Source: UBA993 sp964436815
GTDB taxonomy: Bacteria; Bacillota; Dethiobacteria; DTU022
NCBI GenBank assembly: GCA_964436815.1
Contig: CAYTER010000003.1
Coordinates: forward strand, 1-64,000
Reading direction: 5' to 3'
DNA: 64,000 nt
Position numbers and translations under genes: made by a program
The notes under the pieces: model-generated
The model's database searches: none
Told to the model about the DNA's origin: nothing
Seen by the model: the letters and a program-made list of their open reading frames with translations, nothing else
In this document: piece by piece, positions 40,812-49,032 of the stretch
Numbering within the stretch: the stretch's first letter is position 1
How the letters are laid out: each line of letters starts with the position of its first letter

Positions 40812-41662
40812 GAACAGATAAAGTATCCCATATCTATATGCCGGGAACCCCTTTTGCCGCCGAAGCACTCAGCGAGGTTTCTTTTAAACTGGAAAAGGGT
40901 AGCTTTACCCTGCTAATCGGTCCCAGTGGATCGGGAAAAACCACACTCATTCAGCATCTAAATGGCCTGCTTAAGCCAACGGATGGAGAAGTTTATTTTG
41001 AAGATCGGCGGATCGGAGCTGAAAAAAATTCGCTGTTAGCTTTAAGGAGAAGGGTCGGCCTTGTCTTCCAGATGCCTGAAGACCAGTTTTTTTCTGAAAC
41101 TGTATACGATGAAGTAGCTTTTGCTCCCCGTAACCTCGGCTGTAATGAAGTGGAAGTCGAGTTGAGAGTATCGAAAGCCATGGCCAGGGTTGGTCTGTCA
41201 GAGGCAGATTTGCTGAAAAGGCATCCTTTCCAGCTCAGCGCCGGACAGAAGAGGTTAATCGCATTCGCCGCAGTTCTTGCTATTGAACCCGAAGTGCTTA
41301 TTTTAGATGAGCCGGCAGCGGGGCTCGATCCGCAGGGAAAACAAAAACTTTTTACCCTGCTGGCCAGGCTGAACTGTGAAGAAAATTTGACAATCCTGGT
41401 TTCTACTCACCACTTAGACGAGATTGCCGCACTTGCCGATCATGTGCTGGTTTTAAACCGCGGCAGGCAGGTGATGTTCGGCACAACAGATCAGGTGCTG
41501 GCCAGGCGGGATGAATTAAATGCGCTTGGTTTGGCTTTACCTCAGGTTACAGAAATCATGATCGAACTGGCAGCCAGAGGCCTGCCGGTTAGCTGCAGCT
41601 GTTACTCGCTCCGGGAAGCGAGGGATGAGCTTATAAAACTGAAAAGGTCTGATCCAAGATGA
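40802..41662 (+). CDS. ecfA2: ECF transporter ATP-binding protein A2
   Basis: Second ATPase of the ECF pair, 286 residues. Walker A GPSGSGKTT, FQMPEDQFF at the Q-loop (the EcfA2-like form), LSAGQKR signature and ILDEPAAGLD. GTG 40802 overlaps the end of ecfA1 by 10 bases, and its own end overlaps ecfT by four bases, so the three are translated together. The C-terminal 40 residues are outside the ATPase core. Confidence 0.95.
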   Translation: MFIGTDKVSHIYMPGTPFAAEALSEVSFKLEKGSFTLLIGPSGSGKTTLIQHLNGLLKPTDGEVYFEDRRIGAEKNSLLALRRRVGLVFQMPEDQFFSETVYDEVAFAPRNLGCNEVEVELRVSKAMARVGLSEADLLKRHPFQLSAGQKRLIAFAAVLAIEPEVLILDEPAAGLDPQGKQKLFTLLARLNCEENLTILVSTHHLDEIAALADHVLVLNRGRQVMFGTTDQVLARRDELNALGLALPQVTEIMIELAARGLPVSCSCYSLREARDELIKLKRSDPR

Positions 41663-42462
41663 GCCGGAGCATAACCCTCGGCCACTACTTGCCGGGAGAC
41701 TCGTTTATCCATAATCTTAATCCGCGGATTAAGGTTCCGGTGCTGATCATTTTACTGGCCATATTGTTTCTGTTCGAATCGTTTAGCGGCCTCCTGGGAA
41801 TTCTGGCATTTGCGCTGCTAATGATCATTTTGGCGCGGGTCCCTCTGAGTTATTTTGTCAGAGGCCTAAGACCAATTCTTTATATTGCCCTTTTTGCCCT
41901 GATCATCTTCCTCTTTTTTACCAAGGGCGGGGTAGTTCTTTTCAGATTAGGGCCAGTGACCATTGAGTCCGATGGTCTATGGGAAGGTCTTTTTGTCATA
42001 ACCCGCCTGGTTACCCTGGTTCTGTTTTCGCTCTTGTTGACTCTGACCACCACCCCACTATCCCTGACCCACGGGCTGGGCTATTTTTTAAAACCTTTCA
42101 GCCGCTTAGGTCTGCCAACGGAAGAAGTTGTGATGATCATGGCCATTGCCCTGCGTTTCATACCGACATTGATTGAAGAAAGCCAACGGTTAATGCGGGC
42201 GCAGGTTTCCAGGGGAGCTGATTTTGAAACAGGTTCTGTTTTTCGCAAGGCTAAAAATATGGTGCCGCTGATTGTCCCGTTATTCGTAAGTGCTTTCAGA
42301 AGAGCAGACGAGCTGGCACTGGCTATGGAAGCTCGCGGTTACAGGCTTGGTGCCAGACGTACCAGGCTGAAAGATGATCATATTAATACCCGGGACTGGC
42401 TTGTTCTGGTTATTGTCCTGTTAAGCCTGGTTGTGGTTTTATATTTTAAATATATTAGGTGA
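41659..42462 (+). CDS. ecfT: ECF transporter transmembrane protein EcfT
   Basis: EcfT, 267 residues, membrane coupling component that links the ATPases with S components. Several membrane helices, the start GHYLPGDSFIHNLNPRIKV and the two cytoplasmic coupling helices with conserved Ala-Arg-Gly, here SRGADF near residue 190 and EARGYRLGARRTRL near 225, are present. The ATG overlaps ecfA2 (ATGA). Confidence 0.95.
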   Translation: MSRSITLGHYLPGDSFIHNLNPRIKVPVLIILLAILFLFESFSGLLGILAFALLMIILARVPLSYFVRGLRPILYIALFALIIFLFFTKGGVVLFRLGPVTIESDGLWEGLFVITRLVTLVLFSLLLTLTTTPLSLTHGLGYFLKPFSRLGLPTEEVVMIMAIALRFIPTLIEESQRLMRAQVSRGADFETGSVFRKAKNMVPLIVPLFVSAFRRADELALAMEARGYRLGARRTRLKDDHINTRDWLVLVIVLLSLVVVLYFKYIR

Positions 42463-42472
42463 GGCAGCAGTC

Positions 42473-43219
42473 ATGCAAAACATCATGATCCGGATCAGTT
42501 ACGATGGAACCGGCTACAGCGGATTTCAAATCCAGGCCAATGCACGAACGATCCAGGAAGAAATTGAAAAAGCCCTGGCTGTGATCTACAAACAGCCGGT
42601 CAGGATAGCCGGTGCAGGTAGAACGGATGCCGGCGTCCATGCCCGCGGTCAGGCGGCCAACTACCTGGCGCCATTTAAGATTGAGACTGACAAACTGCCT
42701 CTGGCGCTTAACTCTCTCTTGCCCGAGGCGATTGTAGTCACCGGTGCCAGAGAAGTAGCCAAAGCTTTTCATGCCCGTTTTGATGCAGATGGTAAAATAT
42801 ACAGTTACACGATCGATTTGGCTCAATACCCACAGGTTCTAAAACGCCTCTATAGCTGGCATCTACCTGATCCCCTGGATCTAGAGGCCCTGGCCGAAGC
42901 AGCGAAAAAGTTTGAAGGTGAACATGATTTTGCTCCTTTTCGGGCTGCCGGAAGCCCAATAACCGATACAACCCGTGTCCTCAGGCGGGTTCAGCCTGTT
43001 TATTTGCCGGAAGAAAGATTACTGACGATCTTTTTTGAAGGCAGCGGCTTCCTTTATCGCATGGCTCGGCTGATTACCGGCACCCTGGTCAGGGTTGGGA
43101 AGAAGGAGCTGGAGATTAGGCGGGCAGAGTTAGCGCTAAAAGGACTTGATCAGGCAGCAGTCGGACCGACTGCTCCAGCCCGGGGTTTATGCCTCGAAGG
43201 GGTTATTTATAATCAATAG
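42473..43219 (+). CDS. truA: tRNA pseudouridine(38-40) synthase
   Basis: TruA, 248 residues, converts U38-U40 of tRNA anticodon arms into pseudouridine. Catalytic Asp lies in AGRTDAGVHARGQ, followed by FHARFDADGKIYSY and FLYRMARLITGTLVRVG. ATG 42473 follows GGTGAGG just after the ecfT stop; the reading from 42431 lies within ecfT and is rejected. Confidence 0.96.
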   Translation: MQNIMIRISYDGTGYSGFQIQANARTIQEEIEKALAVIYKQPVRIAGAGRTDAGVHARGQAANYLAPFKIETDKLPLALNSLLPEAIVVTGAREVAKAFHARFDADGKIYSYTIDLAQYPQVLKRLYSWHLPDPLDLEALAEAAKKFEGEHDFAPFRAAGSPITDTTRVLRRVQPVYLPEERLLTIFFEGSGFLYRMARLITGTLVRVGKKELEIRRAELALKGLDQAAVGPTAPARGLCLEGVIYNQ

Positions 43220-43268
43220 CAATTTTTGAAGATATTTAACAGATCCGATCAGCAAAAAAAGGCGTACC

Positions 43269-43303
43269 CCAGCCTTGACAGGGCTGGTTCGGTATATTAG
43301 AAT
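43269..43303 (+). promoter_or_regulatory. rplM promoter with an inverted repeat around the -35 box
   Basis: TTGACA at 43275-43280 and TAGAAT at 43298-43303 (17-base spacer) make a strong promoter. The -35 box is framed by CCAGCC (43269-43274) and GGCTGG (43282-43287), a perfect six-base inverted repeat that could be an operator. Confidence 0.75.
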
Positions 43304-43347
43304 GTAGGTTGTGGCTTTATCGGATGAGATTAAAGGAGAGGGTATAA

Positions 43348-43818
43348 ATGCGGACTACATACATGGCTAAACCCCATGAAATAAAACGCCGCTGGTATAT
43401 AATTGATGCCGCGGGACACCCATTGGGCAGGATTGCAACAGAAGCTGCCCGATTATTAAGGGGAAAACACAAACCGGAATTTACTCCCCATTTGGATACC
43501 GGCGATCATGTTGTTATTCTGAATGCCGGTCAGGTCGTATTAACGGGGCGTAAGCTGGAGCAAAAATTTTATTACAGGCATTCCGGTTATCCTGGCGGTT
43601 TGAAAAAGGTCGATTATGCCACACTGATGGATAAAAAACCCGAACAGGCTGTTTATATGGCTGTACGCGGGATGCTGCCCCATAATAAACTGGGGCGGGC
43701 GATGCTTAAAAAGCTTCGTGTATATAGAGACGACCAGCACTCGCACCAGGCTCAGAACCCTCAAACCTGGGAAGGCAAAGTGACTGATGTTCAGACGGAA
43801 GGAGGTCCTGACTCTTGA
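43348..43818 (+). CDS. rplM: 50S ribosomal protein L13
   Basis: L13, 156 residues, an early assembly protein. RRWYIIDAAGHPLGRIATEAA and the middle part HSGYPGGLKKVDYATLM are typical, as is VRGMLPHNKLGRAMLKKLRVY. The C-terminus is about ten residues longer than usual. AAAGGAGAGGG precedes ATG 43348. It is transcribed with rpsI from a promoter of its own. Confidence 0.96.
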   Translation: MRTTYMAKPHEIKRRWYIIDAAGHPLGRIATEAARLLRGKHKPEFTPHLDTGDHVVILNAGQVVLTGRKLEQKFYYRHSGYPGGLKKVDYATLMDKKPEQAVYMAVRGMLPHNKLGRAMLKKLRVYRDDQHSHQAQNPQTWEGKVTDVQTEGGPDS

Positions 43819-44207
43819 GTGAAGTACAATACTTAGGCACAGGACGCCGCAAGGAATCGGTAGCAAGGGTTCGCCTGTTACCAGGCAGCGGTCGTATTGT
43901 GATTAACGGCAAAGAGATGGATCAGTATTTTGGCCTCGAAACCCTTAAGCTTATTGTCAGGCAACCCCTGGTTACCACTGAAACCGATGGCCGTTTTGAT
44001 GTAATTGCCAAGGTTGAGGGCGGAGGATTCTCCGGCCAGGCCGGAGCTATCAGGCACGGTATAGCCCGCGCTTTGTTGCAGGCTGACGGCGAATACAGGC
44101 CGGCTCTTAAAAAGAATGGCTACTTAACCCGCGATCCGCGGATGAAAGAAAGAAAGAAATACGGCTTGAAGAAAGCCCGCCGCGCACCTCAGTTTTCCAA
44201 GCGGTAA
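43815..44207 (+). CDS. rpsI: 30S ribosomal protein S9
   Basis: S9, 130 residues, whose C-terminal tail reaches the P-site tRNA. YLGTGRRKESVARVRL opens the protein and the tail RRAPQFSKR is intact. TTG 43815 overlaps the rplM stop region by four bases and follows GGAGG, so the two are coupled. A strong terminator follows. Confidence 0.97.
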   Translation: MSEVQYLGTGRRKESVARVRLLPGSGRIVINGKEMDQYFGLETLKLIVRQPLVTTETDGRFDVIAKVEGGGFSGQAGAIRHGIARALLQADGEYRPALKKNGYLTRDPRMKERKKYGLKKARRAPQFSKR

Positions 44208-44232
44208 TTTCCTGAAAATTATTTTGTGTTCG

Positions 44233-44276
44233 AACCCGCTTCAGGGATAGGTTAACTAATCGTGAAGCGGGTTTTT
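44233..44276 (+). terminator. Strong intrinsic terminator after rplM-rpsI
   Basis: AACCCGCTTCA (44233-44243) pairs perfectly with TGAAGCGGGTT (44263-44273), 11 bp, and ends in TTTTT. It closes the long ribosomal protein region. Confidence 0.93.
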
Positions 44277-44342
44277 CGTACTTATGACACCAGTAAGCTA
44301 TGTTCATGATTATTGGCAGAGTTCTCAGGAGTGGATTTAGTG

Positions 44343-45215
44343 ATGAAAGAAATCAGACCGGGAATCTGGTTCGTCGAGGGGGAAAATCGCGGGCGCTACC
44401 CATATGCCCATTCCCTGTTTATAGAAGGGGAGGAGAGTCTGCTGATTGATACCGGAGTTGGTCCGGCGCTCGAAGCCCTGGCGCCGAAGACCAGGCAGGT
44501 GGTTTTGAGCCATTTTCACCGTGATCATGTTGCCCGCAACCATATTTTTGCGGATGCCCGGTTTGCCATGCATCGGGCTGATGCCCCCGGGGTCGAAACA
44601 GCCGAAGGTTTTTACAGCCTGAGCGGTTTGAATCAATTTAATATTGAAGCCTATTGGAAGATCGTAAATCAGATTAAATTTAAGCCAACCAAAATTGATC
44701 GTTACCTTGAAGAGGGCGACTTGCTCGATACCGGTCAAATCACCGTTAAGATATTACACCTGCCCGGGCATACTCCCGGTCATTGTGGTTACCTGGTTGA
44801 AAAATACGGCTTCATTTTTGCCACCGACATTGACTTAACCGATTTTGGTCCCTGGTATGGCAATCCCGGTTCTGATCCCGGGCAGTTTAGGAGTTCAATC
44901 CAAAAGATTCGGGCTTTAAAACCGGAGATGATCGCTACCGGTCACAGCACCCCGACGATAAAAGAGATTGACCGGAAACTGGCGAGATACGAAGAATTCC
45001 TGGATCGGCGTGATCAGAAAATCATGGGAGCCCTGAAAGCGAAGCCGCTGACCCTGGCAGAGCTGACCGATAAGAAGTATATATACAGAAGGCATTTCGG
45101 GCAGGAAGTCCTGCGCTATTTTGAAGAACAGATGGTCCTCAAGCACTTAAATAACCTGGTTGCGCAGGGGCTGGTTGTTAACCCGGCAGAAAACCTCTAT
45201 GCCCTTAGAACATAG
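44343..45215 (+). CDS. Metallo-beta-lactamase-fold hydrolase, function unassigned
   Basis: A 290-residue metallo-beta-lactamase-superfamily protein. The metal site is visible: HFHRDH near residue 58 for the HxHxDH motif, LPGHTPGHCG for the third His and FATDIDLTDFG for the bridging Asp; a final His occurs in ATGHSTP. A helical C-terminal domain of about 80 residues (YEEFLDRRDQKIMGALK...) resembles that of hydrolases of the glyoxalase II/LACTB2-like group. Substrate cannot be told. AGGAGTGG lies before the start; ATG 44343 is chosen, GTG 44340 is equivalent. It stands alone between a terminator and the next promoter. Confidence 0.82.
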   Translation: MKEIRPGIWFVEGENRGRYPYAHSLFIEGEESLLIDTGVGPALEALAPKTRQVVLSHFHRDHVARNHIFADARFAMHRADAPGVETAEGFYSLSGLNQFNIEAYWKIVNQIKFKPTKIDRYLEEGDLLDTGQITVKILHLPGHTPGHCGYLVEKYGFIFATDIDLTDFGPWYGNPGSDPGQFRSSIQKIRALKPEMIATGHSTPTIKEIDRKLARYEEFLDRRDQKIMGALKAKPLTLAELTDKKYIYRRHFGQEVLRYFEEQMVLKHLNNLVAQGLVVNPAENLYALRT

Positions 45216-45240
45216 GCTTAATACAGCACTGGCGGGCAAG

Positions 45241-45269
45241 TTGTCAAACGCGGAAAACTAAATTATAAT
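45241..45269 (+). promoter_or_regulatory. Promoter of the GGGPS-like gene
   Basis: TTGTCA at 45241-45246 and TATAAT at 45264-45269, spaced by 17 bases. The transcript would carry a leader of about 100 bases containing an unused-looking AGGAGGAG at 45294-45301. Confidence 0.7.
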
Positions 45270-45375
45270 AGCCTTAGTTATCAGTAATAAAACAGGAGGA
45301 GAAACTGTTTCCTGAAGAACTTGCCGATAATATTTTATGCAGTTAATGTCTTGGCGATAAGAGAAGGTAGTAACC

Positions 45376-46110
45376 ATGAAAATTAAATCATACCTGGATC
45401 AGAAATTAAATGAAGGAGCAGTTCATGTCACTCTTATTGATCCGGCTCGTCAGGCCCCCGAAGCAGCCGGTAGATTAGCCGAAACAGCCCAGGAAGTGGG
45501 CAGTGACCTGATTTTTGTCGGTGGCTCTTCCGGGGTTAACCAGAACACGCTATCGGAAACAGCTGAATTTGTTAAGCAGAGATCCTCTTTGCCGGTAATC
45601 TTTTTCCCGACAGGAAGCGACTCGATCAGTTTAAACCTCGATGCTTTTTTATTCCTCAGCCTTCTAAACTCGCGCAATTCGAAGTTTATCAGCGGGACAC
45701 AGGCCAAAGTGGCGCCGGTTTTAAAAAGACTTGACGTTGAAGTTCTCTCGGTCGGCTTTATCCTTGTTGAACCGGGGATGAAACTGGGTGAAATCGGTGA
45801 GGCTGATTTGGTGGCCCGCGATAATTTCTGGCAGGCAATCGGTTATGCCCTTACTGCCCAGTATATGGGGATGTCCTATGTCTACCTGGAAGCAGGTAAC
45901 GGAGCTGCGCAACCGGTTCCGGCCGGGATGATCCGGGCTGTCAAAAGAGAGATTAACGTACCTTTGATCGTTGGCGGTGGAATCCGTACCGCCATAGATG
46001 CCCGTCGTGTCAGACAGGCTGGCGCCGATATCGTAGTTACCGGAACGGTTATCGAAACTGCCGGTTACCGCGAACGCTTGCGTTCGATCCTCAGCGCGCT
46101 CAAAGACTAG
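45376..46110 (+). CDS. Geranylgeranylglyceryl phosphate synthase family protein, archaeal-like (group II)
   Basis: A 244-residue TIM barrel of the GGGPS/PcrB family, enzymes that attach a polyprenyl chain to sn-glycerol-1-phosphate to form an ether lipid precursor. It shows VTLIDPARQ at the first strand, VGGSSGV, SLLNSRNSKFISGTQA, the VEPGMKLGEIGEAD loop, YLEAGNGAAQPVP and LIVGGGIRTA with VVTGTVIE for phosphate binding. The YLEAGxGA and long GWVG-like loop are those of archaeal group II, not of Bacillus PcrB (YLEYSG). Substrate chain length is unknown. ATG 45376 has a modest AAGGTAG site. It converges on the cofactor operon, sharing the palindromic stop CTAG. Confidence 0.83.
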   Translation: MKIKSYLDQKLNEGAVHVTLIDPARQAPEAAGRLAETAQEVGSDLIFVGGSSGVNQNTLSETAEFVKQRSSLPVIFFPTGSDSISLNLDAFLFLSLLNSRNSKFISGTQAKVAPVLKRLDVEVLSVGFILVEPGMKLGEIGEADLVARDNFWQAIGYALTAQYMGMSYVYLEAGNGAAQPVPAGMIRAVKREINVPLIVGGGIRTAIDARRVRQAGADIVVTGTVIETAGYRERLRSILSALKD

Positions 46111-47024
46111 TGCCTGGCACATTCTCCCCCGCGCCCGCTTACCGTTTCCAGGGCATGATCAATAACCGGGGTTAATACTGCCAGGCATTCAGCTACCGCT
46201 TTCGGACTACCCGGTAAATTGACGATCAAGGTTTTAGCGCTGATCCCGGCGACCCCCCGGGATAACATCGCCTTCGGGGTCGCTGCCGCAGTTTCCCGGC
46301 GTATAGCCTCGGCTATACCGGGCACCAGGCGATCGACCACCTCTAATGTCGCTTCAGGAGTAACATCACGGGGGCTCATACCGGTGCCGCCAGTTGTAAA
46401 TACAGCATCCAGTTCCTTTTGGACCATGGCTCTCATGGTCGTAGCCAGTTGATTCTTTTCATCGGGAACAATAACGGATTCAACCACATCACCCCATGGT
46501 AGCAGGATTTCTGCGATTGCCGGACCGCTTAAATCTTCACGCTCACCGCAAGATCCCTTATCACTGGCAGTGATTACGCCGAAGCGGTAAGCAGGTCGGA
46601 TTTCAAGCGGGTCGCCAACCTTGACCTTTCCCTCAAGCAATACTTCAGCAAAAATGCCCTCACGCGGCATCACACAATCGCCGGCCTGGTAATAGATTGC
46701 ACAGCGGTTGTGGCATTCCTTGCCGATTTGAGTCACCCGTAAAATTGCTTTATTGCCGGCCTGCAGCCGGGTACCTACCGGCAGGCTGACGAGGTCGATA
46801 CCCCTGGTGGTCAGGTTTTCAGCAAAATCACCCGGCCCAACATCCAGTCCCTTTTCGATCATCTTTGCAATGCTCTCTTCAGCCAATAGACTGACCTGAC
46901 GATGGGCGAAACCGGCATGGGCATCGTTTTCGAGCCCTAAATTCTTTAAAAGCAGCGCTTCGCCTACGTTAGATTTGCGTTCGCCTTTTTTGGCACTGGT
47001 GCAAACTGCGATTATTTCAGCCAT
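46107..47024 (-). CDS. MOSC domain-MogA/MoaB fusion, molybdenum cofactor biosynthesis
   Basis: A 305-residue fusion. Residues 1-142 are a MOSC domain (ALLLKNLGLENDAHAG, FAENLTTRGIDL, conserved Cys in IGKECHNRCAIYY), a fold associated with sulfur transfer from or to molybdenum cofactor. Residues from about 145 form a MogA/MoaB domain (GVITASDKGSCGEREDLSG, FTTGGTGMSPRDVTPEAT, NLPGSPKAV), which adenylylates molybdopterin before metal insertion. It is the last gene of the minus-strand operon; its ATG overlaps the stop of moaC by one base. The fused arrangement suggests channelling between late steps, though that is inference. Confidence 0.92.
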   Translation of the reverse strand: MAEIIAVCTSAKKGERKSNVGEALLLKNLGLENDAHAGFAHRQVSLLAEESIAKMIEKGLDVGPGDFAENLTTRGIDLVSLPVGTRLQAGNKAILRVTQIGKECHNRCAIYYQAGDCVMPREGIFAEVLLEGKVKVGDPLEIRPAYRFGVITASDKGSCGEREDLSGPAIAEILLPWGDVVESVIVPDEKNQLATTMRAMVQKELDAVFTTGGTGMSPRDVTPEATLEVVDRLVPGIAEAIRRETAAATPKAMLSRGVAGISAKTLIVNLPGSPKAVAECLAVLTPVIDHALETVSGRGGECARH

Positions 47025-48022
47025 TAGATCTGCTCCCGGCGGTAGTGCCCTGAGCGTCCTCCCTTCTTCTCCAGCAACCGTATATTGCCGATAATCATCT
47101 TTTTATCAACTGCTTTGCACATATCGTAAATGGTTAAAGCGGCAACGCTTACTCCGGTCAGCGCTTCCATTTCCACCCCGGTCTGACCGGTTAATTTAAC
47201 CCGGACCCCAATCTCAATTTTGGGTTCGGGCTGGTCGATTAGATTAAAATCAACCTCGACCCCGGAAATACCGAGTGGATGAGCCATCGGGATCAGGCGT
47301 CCGGTTTCTTTAACTGCCTGCACAGCCGCTACCTGGGCTACAGCCAGAACATCCCCTTTGGCCATTTGACCGGATCTGATCTTTTGTAGAGTCCCGGCAG
47401 TCATCAAAATTTCACCGCGGGCATAGGCTTCGCGCAAGCTCATTTCTTTCGCCGAAACATCAACCATTCGAGGCCTGCCGGATTGATCAAAGTGAGTTAA
47501 TTCATTGTTATGCATGTTATTTCCCCTCCTGTCCGGAAAGAAAAGGCTAATTATTAAGTCAGCCTGGGCTTGTGGGTCGTTTAAGTCAATGATAGGCAGT
47601 TCAGACGGGATATTTTTAAGATCGCTGAATAGCGCCACGGTATTCTCCGGCAAAAGCGGCTGCGTGCTAATCGCACTGCGGACTATTTCAATCTTAGGAT
47701 TAGCGCTTTTTTTATGACCCTCGATGACAATCAGGTCCAAGTCGCGAAGCAGACCGGCGGCCTGATCAACCCCGCTGGCCAGTTCAGATTTACCATGCAG
47801 CAGAAATCCGTTGGGAGTAGTAAAGCCGGCTACTTCGGCACCTGCCTGGGCATAACGCCAGCTGTCCTTACCGGGCAGGTCGAGATCATGATGATGCAGG
47901 TTTCCCTTAAGGGCGGCAACCCGCAGTCCTCTTAGTTTTAGTTCGGGCAGCAGTTTTTCAATCACCGTGGTCTTACCGGTGTCTGATTGAGCGGCCACCA
48001 AATTTATAACCACCGGGGTCAT
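47024..48022 (-). CDS. MobB-MoaC fusion protein with an internal MoaC start
   Basis: A 332-residue continuous frame. Residues 1-168 resemble MobB, a P-loop GTPase (NLVAAQSDTGKTTVIEKLL, then HHHDLDLPGKDSWRYAQAG and DLIVIEGHKKS) that aids guanylyl transfer to the cofactor. Residues 170-332 are a full-length MoaC, the cyclic pyranopterin monophosphate synthase acting after MoaA, with MVDVSAKEMSLREAYARG, KGDVLAVAQVA, IPMAHPLGISG and MEALTGVSVAALTIYDM. At the junction, minus-strand AGGAGGGG (47530-47523) sits seven bases before an in-frame ATG (47515), which would give free MoaC of 163 residues. The gene starts four bases after moaA. Confidence 0.9.
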   Translation of the reverse strand: MTPVVINLVAAQSDTGKTTVIEKLLPELKLRGLRVAALKGNLHHHDLDLPGKDSWRYAQAGAEVAGFTTPNGFLLHGKSELASGVDQAAGLLRDLDLIVIEGHKKSANPKIEIVRSAISTQPLLPENTVALFSDLKNIPSELPIIDLNDPQAQADLIISLFFPDRRGNNMHNNELTHFDQSGRPRMVDVSAKEMSLREAYARGEILMTAGTLQKIRSGQMAKGDVLAVAQVAAVQAVKETGRLIPMAHPLGISGVEVDFNLIDQPEPKIEIGVRVKLTGQTGVEMEALTGVSVAALTIYDMCKAVDKKMIIGNIRLLEKKGGRSGHYRREQI

Positions 48023-48026
48023 CTGA

Positions 48027-49022
48027 TTAACCTCCCGTTTTGGACATAGTGCGCATGGCGCCCGGCTTAATGGATCCGCAGGAACCGTCGGCAGCCATCT
48101 GATGTTCGACCGGCTTACCGCTCAAAACCGTTTTGATCAACTCTTTTAAGGCATCGTGGTCGTTGATGACCGGTTTAACCGAATACTCGTCCTGCCAATA
48201 TAGGCAGGCTTTCAGGTTACCCTCCGCAGTCAGACGCAGCCGGTTGCATTTATCACAGAAATGCCTGCTAATCGGGTGAATCAGGCCGATGGTTCCTCTG
48301 CCGCCTTTGATCGTATAAGATTCAGCCGGTCCGGCTCCACCGGGAAGCGGAGCGGGAGATAACGGCAATCCGGCATTTAATGCGGTTTCTTCGACAAAAG
48401 TGAGGGGCAGGTAATGGTCAAGGTATTTCTGATCGTGATCGCCAATCGGCATGTATTCAATAAAGCGGACATGCAGCGGTTTTTCTAAGGTCAGCCTGAT
48501 AAAATCCATCACTTCGTTGTCATTTATACCTTTCATCAGGACGATATTGATCTTAACCGGGTGCAATCCAAGGGCGAGAGCTGCTTCAATTCCGGCTAAA
48601 ACCTGTTCCAGCTCACCGCAGCGGGTGGTTTGGCGATATACTTCAGGTTTTAAACTGTCCAGGCTGATATTGACGCGATCCAGGCCGGCTTCTTTTAGGG
48701 CAGCTGCCTGCTGAGGCAGTAGAATGCCATTCGTGGTCAGAGCCAGGTCCTTGATTCCGGGGATAGCTTTAATTTTGTCAACCAGGTCGGCTAAATTTTT
48801 ACGGACTAAGGGTTCGCCACCGGTCAGGCGTATTTTTGAGATACCGAGCTCCGCTCCTGCCCGGACCACAGCGGTGATTTCCTCATAGCTGAGAATATCC
48901 CGATGTGATACCTGGGCGATGCCGTCCTCTCCCATGCAGTAAAGACAACGCAGGTTACAGCGGTCAGTAACCGATATCCTTAAATAATCGTGAGTTCTTC
49001 CGTGTTGATCGATAAGTGTCAT
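48027..49022 (-). CDS. moaA: GTP 3',8-cyclase MoaA
   Basis: MoaA, 331 residues, radical S-adenosylmethionine enzyme that rearranges GTP in the first step of molybdopterin synthesis. The SAM-radical cluster CNLRCLYC (cysteines at the CxxxCxxC spacing from TDRC), the second 4Fe-4S cluster CDKCNRLRLTAEGNLKACL near the C-terminus, and the C-terminal Gly-Gly (SKTGG), essential for activity, are all seen. It lies in the middle of the operon after moeA-PBP (gap of ten bases). Confidence 0.96.
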   Translation of the reverse strand: MTLIDQHGRTHDYLRISVTDRCNLRCLYCMGEDGIAQVSHRDILSYEEITAVVRAGAELGISKIRLTGGEPLVRKNLADLVDKIKAIPGIKDLALTTNGILLPQQAAALKEAGLDRVNISLDSLKPEVYRQTTRCGELEQVLAGIEAALALGLHPVKINIVLMKGINDNEVMDFIRLTLEKPLHVRFIEYMPIGDHDQKYLDHYLPLTFVEETALNAGLPLSPAPLPGGAGPAESYTIKGGRGTIGLIHPISRHFCDKCNRLRLTAEGNLKACLYWQDEYSVKPVINDHDALKELIKTVLSGKPVEHQMAADGSCGSIKPGAMRTMSKTGG

Positions 49023-49032
49023 CGCGGTCTCC

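Noticed and set aside
43304..43347. L13 leader regulatory RNA before rplM
   Set aside because: The untranslated space is only about 40 bases and I could not find the paired elements of that motif.
45294..45383. Possible leader peptide in the GGGPS gene leader behind AGGAGGAG
   Set aside because: Only CTG or a distant TTG could start it and the resulting peptides of 13-21 residues have no distinguishing pattern.
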